Positions 1 to 10,990 are shown, counted from the stretch's first letter. The stretch: 64,000 bases of DNA from Triatoma infestans (GCA_011037195.1 JAAEAF010004971.1:17389-81388); one strand, 5' to 3'. Notes: generated by a model not told the origin, from the letters alone. Numbers and translations: made by a program.

Positions 1-727
1 TACCACTTTACTAGTTGGTTTTTTTACGTTTTTGCGATTTTCTCAAAAATGCCTCCGACGATTTTCTTTAAACTTGTTGTATCAACTACAAATACAAAGA
101 GCTACAACTTTTATTTGAAACATTTCTCCAGGAAAATTCATTTAAGGGCACTTCCGAGGGAGGGGTGGGGTTAGGTTTTTTCATCTAAAGTGTTATTTCA
201 ATTTATTAGATAATTCTGCCTTCTTAATAATGTTAATAAGAATTAAATATGTTGTTGAAATTCCGAGTTTGAAAAAAATCGGATAACTGGAAGTGCGTTT
301 ATTTTAACACTTTACTAAATGATTTCTTCACTTTTTCCAGATTTTCTCAAAAATGGCTCCGTTGATTTTCTGGAAACTTCGTATATAAACTAAACATGCA
401 AAGATCTACATGTTTTATTTGAAATATTTTTCTGGGAAAATTATTTAAGGGTACTTTTAGGAGAGAGGAGGGGTTACAGCTTCCTCTAAATTGCTATCAT
501 AGTTGATTATACAATTTGATCATCCAAACAAAATTAATTAGAAATAAATAGATGCCTGAAATTCCGAGTTTCAAGAAAATTAGTAAACCGGAAGTGCGCT
601 TGTACTGAACAGTTTTTTTTCAATTTTCAACGAATTTCTTTTAATTTGGTACACAAACTATAACATTTGTCAATTATAATTTTGAGAACAGGAGTAAGAG
701 AAAGTTGTGTGGGTGTTTCACACCAGA
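1..727 (-). mobile_element. RF1 repeat copy, cut by window start
   Basis: This is a reverse-oriented copy of the ~1 kb RF1 repeat. It ends at 727 with the complement of the family terminus TCTGGTGTGAAACACTCAC (one base changed here) followed by a T run. Two internal ~300-bp units are visible, each closing with a CCGGAAGTGCG-like motif (near 290 and 590). No coding potential is seen. The other terminus lies outside the window. Confidence 0.85.
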
Positions 728-954
728 TTTTTTTATAAGTAATTTAAAAGTAAGAATGTTACTAATCTAAGCAGCATCGATTAATGAGTTTATATTCTTT
801 ATTTTTGTAATTGACATTTTTGTTTTCTGCGTGTTATAAATGTATTATACAAACTCCTTATTGTACGAAATGTTTATCATTTTAAACAATAAAAGATGAT
901 TATATGATATGATTATATATGACAGTCTTTTTAGCGTCTCACCAAAGATTTTTT

Positions 955-1654
955 TTTTCTCTCTCTCTTACTGCTAAAAGAGGAAGTCTCGCGATCATGT
1001 CAAATTTCTGAACTACGTTTTCATCAGAAATAAATGTTTTGAGGTCCAAAGTCAAATCTAAAGTATTTATTAAATGAATGGCCTGTATAATGGAGTTGTT
1101 GAGGAGAGAAATTGGGTTTGATCGAATAAACGAGATATGAAGGCACTGTTATAACGTAGCTATGAGTTTACACAAACTGCACTGGACTATATAATGAAAC
1201 TGATAGAATAAAAGGTGGGAGTAGAGATATGACACGATGCGATGTATGGTTGAATCTGATAGATATCGTCTAGATAGATTCTTTCTGGCTTATATACACA
1301 GGTTCTTCCATTCTAGCCTGCCTAAGTCAGAGAGTAGTCTCTGTTAACCAGAGAGAGCCCCTCTACTCTGTGCTGGATGCCATTACACCTGCATAATGTG
1401 TAGGCAGCAGCTTTGCTCAAGTTCCATTTCGGGAAGTCCATGAATTCCTCTCTGTTTTCATTTAGGTAACCGACTCCCCCAAAAAAATCAGCCAATCTTT
1501 CGAACGTTGTCTCTATCAAGTTTTGCTTTCTATAAATACTGTAAAAGGAAGTAAGGATTGCGAGTTTTGAAATTTATCGTCAAAAAAAATGCTTCGGATG
1601 ATTCTGAATTCGCAAAATAAAAAAATAAATATGTATGTCATTTTTATTTGACAC
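955..1654. other. RF1 end fragment and unassigned sequence
   Basis: At 955-1060 a short reverse piece of the palindromic RF1 end is recognisable (CTTACTGCTAAAAGAGGAAG, then ATCATGTCAAATTT). The rest is unassigned. A 65-codon open frame on the minus strand (1322-1519) contains ADFFGGVGYLNENREEFMDF. I do not recognise it and see nothing that marks it as a gene. Confidence 0.4.
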
Positions 1655-2110
1655 ATTTTACTTGCTCTTTCTCCTAATAAGAGAAATTATTGCGATCGTG
1701 TCAAATTTTCTAAATTTAGGTGTCACTGGAAATATAATGTTTTGAGGTCCCCTGAGTCCAAAAAAAATGATTTTTTAACGAATGATTCTCTTTCCTTCTC
1801 TTTCTTGCTTGAAAACTTTGTAGCAGAAACTTGGTTTTCCGTATAGTTAATAACGCTTCAACGCTTCTCACACAAAGGTTTCTGATAAAATTCATCAACC
1901 GGAAGTGCGATTTTACAGAATAGATTTTAATGATTTTTTGGAATTTTCAGGAAAAAGGCTATAGTGATTTTCTTTAAACTTGTAATCCTAACTGCACAGA
2001 TATAAACCTATCACTTTTATTTGAAATTTTGTTTCCAGTAAATTCATTTTGGCGATTCTGAAGGCCATCATGTACAAATTTAACCGCCCCTAAACATGCA
2101 GTAAAGATTC
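1655..2110 (-). mobile_element. diverged RF1 copy
   Basis: Reverse RF1 copy with the palindromic end (CTCCTAATAAGAG) at about 1670, TTTTGAGGTCCCCTGAGTCC at 1740-1759 and CCGGAAGTGCG near 1900. The following unit is strongly decayed. It abuts the 48-bp direct repeat that flanks the next LINE. Confidence 0.65.
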
Positions 2111-2158
2111 AGTTTTACCTCTGATTATTCACAACTGACCTACTAAGTATATAACTTT
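2111..2158 (+). repeat. 48-bp direct repeat, left copy
   Basis: Begins AGTTTTACCTCTGATTATTC. The same 48 bp, with one A/G difference, recurs at 3842-3889. The two copies bracket the LINE at 2159-3841, so they are probably an unusually long target-site duplication. Confidence 0.75.
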
Positions 2159-2234
2159 TTTTCTTCTTTTTTTTGTGAGGGTTCTGTACTGCGACCATTG
2201 TTTGATCTATTGTACCCCTTGTGGTGCGAAGATG

Positions 2235-2639
2235 AGCTAGCTCATCTACAGCGCTCCCTCCAGGTTGAGCTCCCTAAGGAATCCCAAAATCCTGGAGAGT
2301 TCTAGGGTAGGTATTTCCTCCTCCCCTATGTGGTAATGACCCAGACTACTAAATCTTCTTTGAATGCCAACATCACAGTCTGTGAGGAGGTGTGTCGGAG
2401 TTTCCACAGAATCTGCATGTGCTATCATCTTCTAGGCCAAGCTTCCTCAGGTGTCCCCTGAGTCTGCAATGACCCGTAAGGAATCCCGTAAGAATACGGA
2501 TCCTATTCTTACTCAGACTGATGCAGGCTTTCGATCTTTCCTGGTTAGGACCACCCAGACAGACCATGGCCTGTCTCAGTCCCGGGATGGTGTTCCAGAG
2601 ACGAACTCTTTTCGCCACCTCCTCCTTCTTGATTTTTTC
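2235..2639 (-). pseudogene. LINE C-terminal zinc-knuckle region
   Basis: In the minus strand this reads VAKRVRLWNTIPG, then LTGHCRLRGHLRKLGLEDD and CRFCGNSDTPPH, continuing in another frame as LLTDCDVGIQRRF. The TGH(C)RL segment and the C-x2-C...H...C pattern are usual for the region after RNase H in RNase H-bearing LINEs. A frameshift near 2400 separates the two parts. The region is the downstream half of the reading frame that the Harbinger insertion split. It is a dead fragment. Confidence 0.8.
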
Positions 2640-2872
2640 TAAAGCCGGCTACACATGTAACTGCATAATTGAACGGTATACATGCGCAGTCCGCTTGTAC
2701 ATGCATACTTGATCGTTTGTATGGAAAACTTGCACAAGTCAGAAAATGTTTAAAATTTCATACTGCATACTTGTGCGCATCATCTTGTTCATGTTTAAAA
2801 CGTCATTGTGTTCATTGTCAGTAAAAGTGTAAAAGGTTATATATTATTAAAATATAGAATTTATAAATAATT

Positions 2873-3013
2873 ATGTCGGTTAATTTTAGGAAGGGGCATA
2901 GATCAATTATAGAAGAATTTATTCATATCTATGAAAGCGGACCATGTCTGTGGAATGTAAAGTGTAAAGACTACCACGGTAAGGGGAAAAAAGATATTGC
3001 TTATGCCTTTTAA
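2873..3013 (+). pseudogene. MADF-like DNA-binding protein, truncated
   Basis: A 46-codon frame from ATG to TAA. Residues 14-34 resemble the start of a MADF domain (EEFIHIYESGPCLWNVKCKD, matching the family pattern of an acidic helix, a short P-x-LW turn and K-x-K-D-Y). MADF proteins partner the transposase in PIF/Harbinger elements and help bind the transposon ends. A full MADF domain is about 85 residues, so the second half is missing. The start is the first ATG after the left inverted repeat. Confidence 0.7.
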
Positions 3014-3044
3014 TCAAAGGAGTAACTAGTGATAAAAGGTGAAG

Positions 3045-3242
3045 TTAAGTTTCTTCATCCATTCTGAGATAATTACGCCAGTCCCGTGCGTAAAATTTCA
3101 ATTCACTTAATAAATTAATGTGTGAATAGCTTTTTCGTTTCTTCAGCCACTCTTTACACCACAAAGAACGATCTTTCCGTTGACTTTTTCTTTGGTAAAT
3201 TAAAACAAAAGCAGCTAAAGCGAGATCGTCGTCTTCGGCCAT
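3045..3242 (-). pseudogene. Harbinger transposase N-terminus
   Basis: 65 codons on minus from the ATG at 3242. The segment LWCKEWLKKRKSYSHINLL followed by DWRNYLRMDEET matches the N-terminal region of Harbinger DDE transposases, which usually runs W-x-K-x-W-L...SH...LL...D-(Y/F)-x-N-(Y/F)-LRMD. The catalytic domain is absent and the frame ends shortly after. Gene order, convergent with the MADF scrap, agrees with autonomous elements. Confidence 0.75.
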
Positions 3243-3357
3243 TGTCGCCAGCTGCTATCTGTTCAAGTATACATGAGCCGTGTGGATCACATGTATACTT
3301 GCGCAAAAGACCTGCGCATGTATACCATTCAAGTATGCAGTTACGTGTGCGGCTTAA

Positions 3358-3700
3358 GAGTACTTGGTCACTGACTCCACAAAAGGGCTCCGGCCCAATA
3401 AGAGGAGATACAGCGCCTTCTTTTGCTAGGTTTTGCCGTTTTTACTTCATTACCTTCCACGCCGACATGTCCCGGCACCCAATATAGGGTAACTTTATTT
3501 CTTCTGCCTAGGTCATTAAGCTTACCTAGGCATTCCTATACCATTTTAGAACTGATAACATGACACTTCAGTGCTTTAATGATCGCCTGACTATCGGATA
3601 GGATAACTATCTCCTGATTCCGATATCCTCTGTCAAAGTTCATCTGAACGCACCTTCCAATAGCGTGAATTTCCGCCTGGAAGATGCTAGGAAACCTACC
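3358..3700 (-). pseudogene. LINE RNase H domain
   Basis: Read on minus: FQAEIHAIGRCV (the Glu of the active site), VILSDSQAIIKALK (second Asp) and LYWVPGHVGVEGNE, then a degenerate end where the last Asp should follow. Reading is broken by stops and at least one frameshift. RNase H in these LINEs removes RNA after reverse transcription. This piece is upstream of the zinc-knuckle part at 2235-2639 in the same element. Confidence 0.8.
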
Positions 3701-3841
3701 CATGGTTCCGAGTGTTTGGTTCTAGGCCCAAACACTCCTGCCCCAGTTCCTTCAAGGGTCTTAGACCCATCTGCATACCACATAGTGGAATGCTTGCTAA
3801 TACTAGCTAGAGCGAATCCTTCACTCGAAGTTAATATACGA

Positions 3842-3889
3842 AGTTTTACCTCTGATTATTCACAACTGACCTACTAGGTATATAACTTT
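3842..3889 (+). repeat. 48-bp direct repeat, right copy
   Basis: Partner of 2111-2158, one mismatch (CTACTAGGTAT against CTACTAAGTAT). It sits at the truncated 5' side of the LINE. Confidence 0.75.
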
Positions 3890-4149
3890 ATTGGATGTTA
3901 AAAACAAATCTGGTGTTAAACACTCATTCGACTTCCTATTATTGCGAAATGGCAAATTTTCTTCACACTTACAAGTCTTATTAGTGTTTAAAATCGTCGG
4001 CATTTTTATGGAAAAAATTACCAAAAAAAACTGAAAGAAACCTGATTCAGTAAAGTCTCATTTCCGGTCAACTGAATTCGTTCAAACTGGGAATTTTTGC
4101 AACTTTTATAATTCTAATTAATATTATTTGGTTGACAGAATTGCATAGC

Positions 4150-4997
4150 TTCTTGGACCCTGGAAGCTTCAACCTGTATACTTCTCACACTTTGCGTTTG
4201 CCAATGACTTAGTCCTCCTGGCGGACAGTAGAGAAAAGCTCCAGAAAAATGTAGATATATGGGCATCGGAGTTGAAGAAGACAAACCTGGAAATAAGCTT
4301 GAAGAAAACCAAGTGCATGGTAGTGTCAAGATCAGGAGAAATAGAAGCCAACATTACAGTAAATGGCCACGAAATTGAACAAGTGTCCTCCTTTAAATAC
4401 CTCGGAGTAACGTTAATGCCAGCAGCAAGTTGAGGGATGAACTTAACCAAAGGCTAAAGCTGCAGGAAAGATATTTTACGCCTTTAATAAGAATTTCTTA
4501 AACTAAAAGGAAGTTTCAAAAGAGACAAAAGTGGCGGTATATCGGTCAATTCTTTGTCCCAACTCTCACTTACGCATGTGAATCCTGGGCCCTGAAAGAA
4601 AATGAAAAGAGCCACATCCAAGCAGGTGAGATGCGGTACCTCAGGAAAATCGAAGGGAAGTCGAAGAGAGACAGGATAAGAAATGCCACAATTCGACAGC
4701 TCTGAAAGTTGAATCCCTTATCCAAAATGTGGAAAGAGGGCAATTAAGGTGGTTCGGGCACGTATGCAGAATGGCGGAAAGCAGGATACCCCGAAAAGCT
4801 CTTGAAATAAAACTTACGGGTAAAAGACCGAGAGGAAGAAGGAGATAGACCTGGGAGGACAATGTGAAGAAGATAATTGCGGCCAGAGGCAGCGATTGGG
4901 CAAGCGCCAGAAGCTTGTAGGCAAAAAGCGATCAATGGTGAAATTTTTGTCAAAACTCTACACCTTCGGGTAGATGAGGTGAAGAATAAGAAGAAGA
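4150..4997 (+). mobile_element. 5'-truncated RTE-like LINE
   Basis: 848-bp insertion bounded by a 13-bp duplication, AGAATTGCATAGC at 4137-4149 and AGAATTGTATAGC at 4998-5010 (one mismatch). It encodes the end of a reverse transcriptase and finishes in an AAGAATAAGAAGAAGA-type simple tail, as RTE-clade elements often do. Confidence 0.85.
4192..4925 (+). pseudogene. RTE-like reverse transcriptase C-terminal half
   Basis: Plus strand reads FANDLVLLADSREKLQKNV (catalytic box C, with FADD changed to FAND), TKCMVVSRSGE, VSSFKYLGV, LTYACESWALKEN, LRWFGHVCRMAESRIPRKAL and KRPRGRRR. The motif order is that of RT palm, thumb and the LRW(F/L)GH tail found in RTE-like LINEs. Several stops and frameshifts are present and the first catalytic Asp is Asn, so it is inactive. 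The 5' endonuclease and N-terminal RT are missing through 5' truncation. Confidence 0.8.
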
Positions 4998-5235
4998 AGA
5001 ATTGTATAGCACATCGTTGAACTGAAATAGCACATTAGAGGAGAACCTAACCTAACCCCTCCCCCAAAAGTCCCCTTAAATGAATTTTCCCGGGGAAATG
5101 TTTCAACTAAAATTTGTAGCTCTTTTTATATGTGTAGTTAATACTAAAAAATTTAAAGAAAATCGTTGGGGCCGTTTTAGAAAAAATAGCAGAAAACTGG
5201 AAACTATTTCAGTACAGAGCATTTCGAAACGCCAG

Positions 5236-5827
5236 ATAGATGGGTATCTGGAATATAACAACAACAACAGATCCTTATCCTAGCCAAACAGCTCATCCAT
5301 ATGTGCAAAAATTTGCTTCAAAATCCAAAAGATGGCCTGTTTGGACTAATTATAAGCGATGAAATCGGATACTTTTGAAAAATCTAAACTAGCGTGGAGT
5401 ATTGGGTACTACAAGAGCACTTAGCCCAACCCCAAAGATATGTTCGGTGAAAAGACAAGCATTGCGTTTGTAGGACAAGGTATTTTGTATTTTGAGCTTA
5501 TTCCAGATACTTGAGGAGAGAGTATGGAATAACTCAGAAGTGTAACAAGACAGAATTGTTAACTCCTCACTTTATACTGAACAGTTGAGTAGAGTTCTAA
5601 AACAGCTGAAGTTTAAGTCTTACCCCTTTTTAATTAACCGAAATAAAACTATTCTGCAATTTGTTAAAGCTCCCGCCCACCATACGTGTTTGACTCACAT
5701 AAAATTTTTGCAGAGGAGGAGAGAGTTAGCGTTTTGCCATTATGTGCCTATGACTCATTTGAAAGTTTATAATTTGAAAAATACAATTCAAGTAAGCGTT
5801 TTTATATTTAATTTTAAATAAAACTTA
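5236..5827. other. unassigned interval
   Basis: No recognisable domain or repeat end was seen. A 78-codon frame at 5585-5821 contains KAPAHHTCLTHIKFLQRRR and has no family I recognise. Confidence 0.3.
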
Positions 5828-6060
5828 GGGAAGGGAATAGCTAAGTGGTTAGCGAACTGGGCTCCCACGCGCAGATCACGGGTTTGAGCCCAGCTGTGCT
5901 ATTCTTAGATTTTTTTCTTTCTAGGAGCCTCTACAGCTCACGGTGACAGACAGGGTTGTTTGTAACACTGAACACTATCCAGAGGCCGGCAGAGCATTGA
6001 GAAGGCTCCGGGCGCCAATGACCATAGATGTTGACGCGCCTTAAATTATATAAAGAAAAA
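5828..6060 (+). mobile_element. tRNA-derived SINE, family S1
   Basis: The head has a Pol III A-box-like AGCTAAGTGGTTAGCG and a B-box-like GGGTTTGAGCCC. The body ends in ACGCGCCTTAAATTATATAA. A second copy in reverse at 16441-16664 shares the whole ~220 bp, which establishes it as a repeat family and not a tRNA gene. The B box here has a T where the second copy has C. Confidence 0.85.
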
Positions 6061-6104
6061 TAAAAAAACATTATACAAAAACTTTTGTAACAATTATTTC
6101 TTTA

Positions 6105-6520
6105 TATAAGAAAACCTGTACAGAATTCAGGCTTTCCAATCTAAACTGTCTACGACACATTACTAACGCACCCTACTACGTCTCAAACCTTACACTACAC
6201 AATGACCTAAATATACCATTCGAGACAGAGACAATAACAACCAAATACAAAAAGTTTCACGAAACATTATCACAACACAACAATTCTCTCATCTCCAAGT
6301 TAAGTTTGTCACAGAATACAACAAAGAGACTAAAAAGGAAGTGGCCTAGGGATAACCTTCGCAACCAAACGCTCTAAAAATGCCAGGAGTGTCATCACTG
6401 GATGGCTTCTCCACTCAAGAACCTCAAACTAACAGTATCAGCAGTGAGCAATAGCAATTATTGTTATCTGATTTAACAGATTTTGCTTATACAATAAATA
6501 AACTAAAAAAAAAAAAGAAA
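6105..6520 (+). mobile_element. Jockey-type LINE 3' end
   Basis: Plus strand reads NAPYYVSNLTLHNDLNIPF, then KYKKFHETLSQHNNSLI and LKRKWPRDNL before a stop, followed by a 3' UTR and poly(A) (AAAAAAAAAAAAG near 6510). The same C-terminal signature (NAP-YY/FF-x-SN-x-T-x-H-x-DL ... RLKRxWPRDL) occurs in the longer Jockey element at 34885-36227, which identifies it. 5'-truncated, not functional. Confidence 0.85.
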
Positions 6521-7020
6521 TATATATATATGTTTCGAATCAATGTATTTAGTTAGATGAAATGAATTCCTTAAAGTTGTGGGATTGCATGGCCACTCTT
6601 CTACTAATAGATAATGAGGTATTTCTGTTCTAAAAACTGGTTCTATTTTTCCGCCCTTAATCTATTAACAGCAATTACATCTATTTTATATAGATGGGAA
6701 CTTATAGTAAGCTCACATGCTAACTTAGTCCTAGAAGTTTAAACACACGAAACATTAGACAGCTAATTCACTCATTTATCTTCTACAACACGTATTTATA
6801 TGACAGTTGTACCTACCGACACTAGAGCTTTATTTCACCCCACTTCCTGGCGATAATATAATCACGTGATCGAAATTATTTTAATGAAATTCCATTATCT
6901 AATATAGTTTTCTTGGTTTCATGTTATTTAAAATAATTTGGGTTACATTTTTGTGAAATGAGATGTGACTTTTGTTTATCTGATGCAAAAAATCTTACAT
7001 ATCAATTCAGAAGTTTATTC
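6521..7020. other. unassigned A+T-rich interval
   Basis: No domain, repeat end or RNA gene seen. Confidence 0.3.
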
Positions 7021-7500
7021 TTGTTTTTAATCAAGTCGGAAGTATTCAAAAAAGATCTGTATAGCAATTATGTAAATCCTTTTCTTAATTGAATTACAAC
7101 TGTATAAATAAATATGTAACAAATAAATAAGCTGAGAGATATAAACAATGACGTGGTGATCATGAATGGTGGTTATCAGAGACAATTGATAGCCAAGAAG
7201 TCGCGAGACCAAAGAGTTTCAGTCGCCTTCCAGTACTGCCTGGAAATGAGCTTGAGTAGAGATTTTGGGCGAAAGGACGGATGAAGAAAGTGTTCGCTAT
7301 GGAATCTGTGTGAACGAAATTTTCCTACAAAATAAATCGTTAGATCTTTGTGGATTGTTTGATTGGAAGCGTAATAAGGAGCATCAATTACGCGAAAGAT
7401 ATTTTTGGGCTGCTGCATTTGTATTCTGTTAAGATTATACATTTATGGCTCCACAGAGTTCCAGTCAGTGATAGATATAAGTATAGAGGTGAAAGATAGG
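7021..7500 (-). mobile_element. Jockey-type LINE 3' end
   Basis: Minus strand reads YNLNRIQMQQPKNIFRVID, APYYASNQTIHKDLTI and a degenerate tail up to a stop near 7176, then a 3' UTR. Aligned by eye with the Jockey C-terminus (NRIQ...NAPYY..SN.T.H.DL). It is a decayed 5'-truncated copy. Confidence 0.75.
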
Positions 7501-8832
7501 GAGTAGAACTTTTTTTGGTTTAAAGTAAATACAATATATGTATTGGGATTTGTTAGGGTTGATTTTTTTCTGTATTTTGTTAAAAAGAATTCAAGTGAGT
7601 GAAGATGGGCTTGCAAGGAACTTTGAGCAATTACAGGATCATTGTGAGAGGAAGACCATTGCTGCGGTATCGTCAATATATTCTATTCTAAAGCTCGGGG
7701 TCTTTGGAAGGGGAGTAGATGCATCTAGGCCTCCTGAGCGCTTTGTGTTACCCGAAATACAACCTTCCCTATCCTAGTAATGAATAAAATGGCAGAAGTC
7801 TTACTATCATCTCGCCTAGAACAGCACACTTTTAGTACACTCTCTTGACTATTTTACGAGAAAAGCAAACAACAAAGATATACAATTTTAAAACTTTACC
7901 TATATTAATACACTAGCAAAAAACTATGTCTCAAGAAATGGTTTATCTTTAAAAAAAAAAAGCATATGTTCAGATAGCGAAGTATTTATTGGACATCATA
8001 CATAGGCGGTGGATGTACTTAGAAGAAGCAGATTAAAAAGGTTGTGGCCTGTGGCTGTAGGCACAAAAGTTTTTGCCGCACCATCTGTTATTGTATCTTC
8101 CCCTTTTTTTTTTAGTATATTAGTGGAATATAGGACACGGAAGTGGTTGATTCTAACGGCCCTTAAATTTCAACAAACACAAATACTACTTCACGAGAAA
8201 TAGAATGCTCGGACAGATCACGTGTTAGTTAGTGGAAGAACAGACTGTAGAGTCACGTGTGCCTATTCAGTTCCACTAGACTGATCTTAGTCCATGTGTG
8301 CACAGGAGCCGGAGAACAACAGAACAAGAATTCTGACTGCGTGGCTGGCACACGCCATTGCTGACCACATCTTTTTCCTACAATAAACCTTCTCCTTCCG
8401 CTAGACTAAGTACGCACATACCTATACATTTATGCACTGTATACCATCAAAAAAAAATATATCATTTAATAGTAATTATATTTATTAGACGGATGGATTT
8501 GTAAAGGAAGGAAAGCAAAGAGTAAAAGGAAGTTACTTGATAGTACGTAGTTATCTATCAGACTAGCCACTGCCTTTAATATCTTCAACTAGTTATCATT
8601 TTGAACGCTCCATTAATCACTGGAATAATTATTTGAACTTGGTTTATTTTTTTATTATTATTTTTTTTTACTTAACGACTTAACCATATGACTTCCTTCT
8701 TGATAGTACTTCTATATAATAATTATGAAATTTTGTTCGAAACTTAGCCTTTCCTTACTTAACTTTTCTAAAAGAAAGTATATTGCCTTCGTGTTAGAAT
8801 TTTTGAAAAATCGACTAATATTAGGAGGTTTC
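7501..8832. other. unassigned interval
   Basis: Open frames at 7538-7777 and 8009-8203 show no family signature. The start of the interval may contain more decayed Jockey sequence on minus. Nothing else is supported. Confidence 0.3.
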
Positions 8833-8945
8833 CTGGTGTGAAACACTCACACGACTTTGTCTCCTATTGCTGCTAATACAATCACATATAAAATGACAAA
8901 TTTTCTTTAAACTTTGTAATGAAGTTTTTGGACCGGAAAAAATAC
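8833..8945 (+). mobile_element. RF1 left-end fragment
   Basis: Starts CTGGTGTGAAACACTCACAC and continues through AAAATGACAAATTTTCTTTA as in other RF1 copies, then is lost near 8945. Confidence 0.75.
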
Positions 8946-9737
8946 TGAAGAGAGGAATTACACGGGCTGAACAGTAATATATTGACTACTGAGAAAACAG
9001 AGTACTACAAGGACTTTACACTGACGGATATAAAGAGTGGTATAGCGTGTGTAGAAATGACAGACAGAACTGGCAGAGCGATGGGTGTGGTGATATTGTC
9101 TTGAAGACTTGAATTGTAGACTCTTGTTTGAGTCTAGGTGGCCCTTATAATAAGCTTCCAGAAAACTTCCCCTATTTCTCCTTCCAGATTTGGTATGTGT
9201 TGAGATAAATGGATCCATCTTGCATCTCCTCTAGCTTGTGGTAGGGAAGATGCGTTATGTTTTTATGTGACAGGACGGATGACATAGTAGTTGGGCGGAT
9301 TGCCAACAATTTTTTGTTGCTGGCAGCAAGCTACTAAAAACTTCAAATTTGCCTAATTTGTCCAAAAATAAATATAGAGGCAGTAGAAGTGATTACATTG
9401 TAGTCCACAAGAGAGCGCCTATAACATTGAGCCTATAAAATCGTGAGTATTCTAAGTTTAAAGAAAACACAATAAATGGAAAATTGCAGTTAAGTTCTAA
9501 CTTAATATTTAGTTTAGGTATTATCTTCGCTTCCGATATCAAAGATTCGGAAGTGTATATTCACTAATCCATTGCTAACTTAAATCATGTAATAAAAATT
9601 ACATTGTTTGAATTAATCTCCGAACTGTAAAATTACACAAGAGTTTTTTTTTTTTTTTTTTTTTTGTTTTGGAGGAACGGTTATCTCAGACTTCTTCCTG
9701 AAGTACTATTTAGAAATATTGTACGTTTTTTCAAAGT
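8946..9737. other. unassigned interval
   Basis: Contains a T homopolymer of about 22 bp at 9645-9665 that may be the tail of a reverse-oriented retroelement. No coding match was recognised. Confidence 0.3.
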
Positions 9738-9741
9738 ACTG

Positions 9742-10531
9742 TGTAATGTCATATCAATGTCAAGTGGCTCCAGCCAGCCGCTATCTTCACAAAAGATAAC
9801 AAGAAGAAAGGATAATTTATAACTAGTGGCCCCAGCCAGCCGCTATCTTCAAGACAAGAGCCGCGCCAAACAAAAGCCTTTTCAAAACAAGGGTCAATAT
9901 ACACGGTCAAAGACAAGCATCGCTAAGAGGATCATTATTGTCAGAAGCCACCTGGCCAATATTCCTTCATACAAGGGCCAACAAACACTCAAGCCTACCA
10001 GTCTTTGAAAATCACCGATGGGCGACCATCTGTCGCCAAATCTGGCCACTGACCTAAATCACAGTGGTCACCGACCTGGCCAAGGTCGGCACACTGCGAA
10101 AGATGTCTTAGTGTGAGTAATACTAATATAAACTTCGCCCCACTGGAGGAGGGGATCATTATATCATTATAGTTTCAACGAGCATTACAGCTTCAACGAT
10201 CAGTAAAGCAGCAGTTTCGCCAGCGCGTCCCTATACAAGGTTTAACTTATAATAATTATCATTCAATCAAACAGTTCATAGTTGTGCATCTTAGTTTTAT
10301 CTCTTTAAATTATTTATTTATTTCTATCATTTCATATTAATTGTAGTTACCAATTCACACCTTTAAATTATGGTTAAAATATAGTCTGTTTTTGTAAATT
10401 CAGTGTTCGTATTTCAAGTAATAACTCTCTAAAAGTCCCTAAACTAACTTCCGCCTATTCTTCATATCAAGTCCCTCTTCAAGACATCTGAACTCCATCA
10501 CCTCTGGAATCCGATAACTGATTCCAATACA
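9742..10531 (+). mobile_element. solo LTR, family LTR-A
   Basis: Begins TGTAATGTCATATCAATGTC and ends CCAATACA, so TG...CA termini, with the 4-bp duplication ACTG at 9738-9741 and 10532-10535. A TATAAA box (10137-10142) followed by CTTCGCCCCACTGGAGGAGG is shared with a second copy at 21448-22164. No internal retroviral-type genes lie beside it, so it is a solo LTR left by recombination. 790 bp. Confidence 0.85.
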
Positions 10532-10584
10532 ACTGTATAATATAGAAAACATTAAATACATTTAAAAATTATCATGAAGAAAGT

Positions 10585-10990
10585 GGGTTAACATTAAAAA
10601 TGTTTTTAGTTTTTTGTGATTTTCTTGAAATCTACTCCAAGGATTTTCCTCAAATCCTATAAGATTTTATAAACATAAATTTATTTGAAACAATTTTCTG
10701 AAAAGAAAAAAAAAAAATAGATTATAGGGAAATTTCAAAAGTTGCTGTGACAATAGGATTCCACTAAGTAGGCCATTTTGTAGTACACGTACGAATGCAT
10801 TATCTAGTGAGAGTTGATGGTAACTAAATATTTAATAAAAATTTTGACTTTTCAGGAAAATATGTTGATCGGAATAAGAGAAACTCATGTGGAGTGTATC
10901 ACGACAGATTTTTTTTGAGAAGATCTCAAACTTATAGGTTTCCGTTGAAAAAAACTCAAATTTCCGGAAATCTGACGAGAACGCAATACT
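10585..10990. mobile_element. decayed RF1 fragments
   Basis: 10585-10917 is a reverse copy ending in GGAATAAGAGAAACTC and CACGACAGATTTTTTT, clear variants of the RF1 terminus. 10919-10990 is a forward piece of the opposite RF1 end (TCCGGAAATCTGACGAGAAC, CGCAATACTTC). Confidence 0.55.

Larger units (their letters stand above)
2643..3354. mobile_element. PIF/Harbinger element, internally shortened
   Basis: A 712-bp unit with about 45-bp imperfect terminal inverted repeats. The left end reads AGCCGGCTACACATGTAACT. The right end, complemented, reads AGCCGCACACGTAACTGCAT. Both go on to GTATACATGCGCAG. It is flanked by the 3-bp duplication TAA at 2640-2642 and 3355-3357, the TWA target of the PIF/Harbinger superfamily. 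Inside are two converging coding scraps, a MADF-like frame on plus and a transposase N-terminus on minus. This is the two-gene plan of the superfamily with the middle lost. Confidence 0.9.
2159..3841 (-). mobile_element. 5'-truncated LINE with RNase H, interrupted by a DNA transposon
   Basis: Minus-strand non-LTR retrotransposon. Its 3' end carries an A-rich tail (T run at 2156-2178 on the plus strand) touching the 48-bp direct repeat. The 5' end is truncated at 3841. The body encodes an RNase H domain and a terminal zinc-knuckle region. A 712-bp PIF/Harbinger element (2643-3354) is inserted, and the LINE frame reads on across the TAA target duplication. The 3' UTR resembles those at 25356-26183 and 44227-44563 (an acaatagac...ggtcgcagt pattern), so they are one family. 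Confidence 0.85.
3909..5235 (+). mobile_element. RF1 copy interrupted by an RTE-like LINE
   Basis: Starts with TCTGGTGTTAAACACTCATT, a variant of the RF1 terminus. It runs to GACAGAATTGCATAGC (4149) and resumes at 4998 with AGAATTGTATAGCACATCG. It ends in a partial unit around GGGGCCGTTTTAGAAAAAAT. The interruption is the LINE at 4150-4997. Confidence 0.8.

Noticed and set aside
4169..4450. Minus-strand frames opposite the RTE-like LINE (also 4641-4953)
   Set aside because: They are antisense shadows of the clear plus-strand reverse transcriptase.
5220..5240. TTTCGAAACGCC as another ribozyme piece
   Set aside because: There is no CTGANGA core or stem II within reach, so the GAAAC is not supported as a hammerhead.
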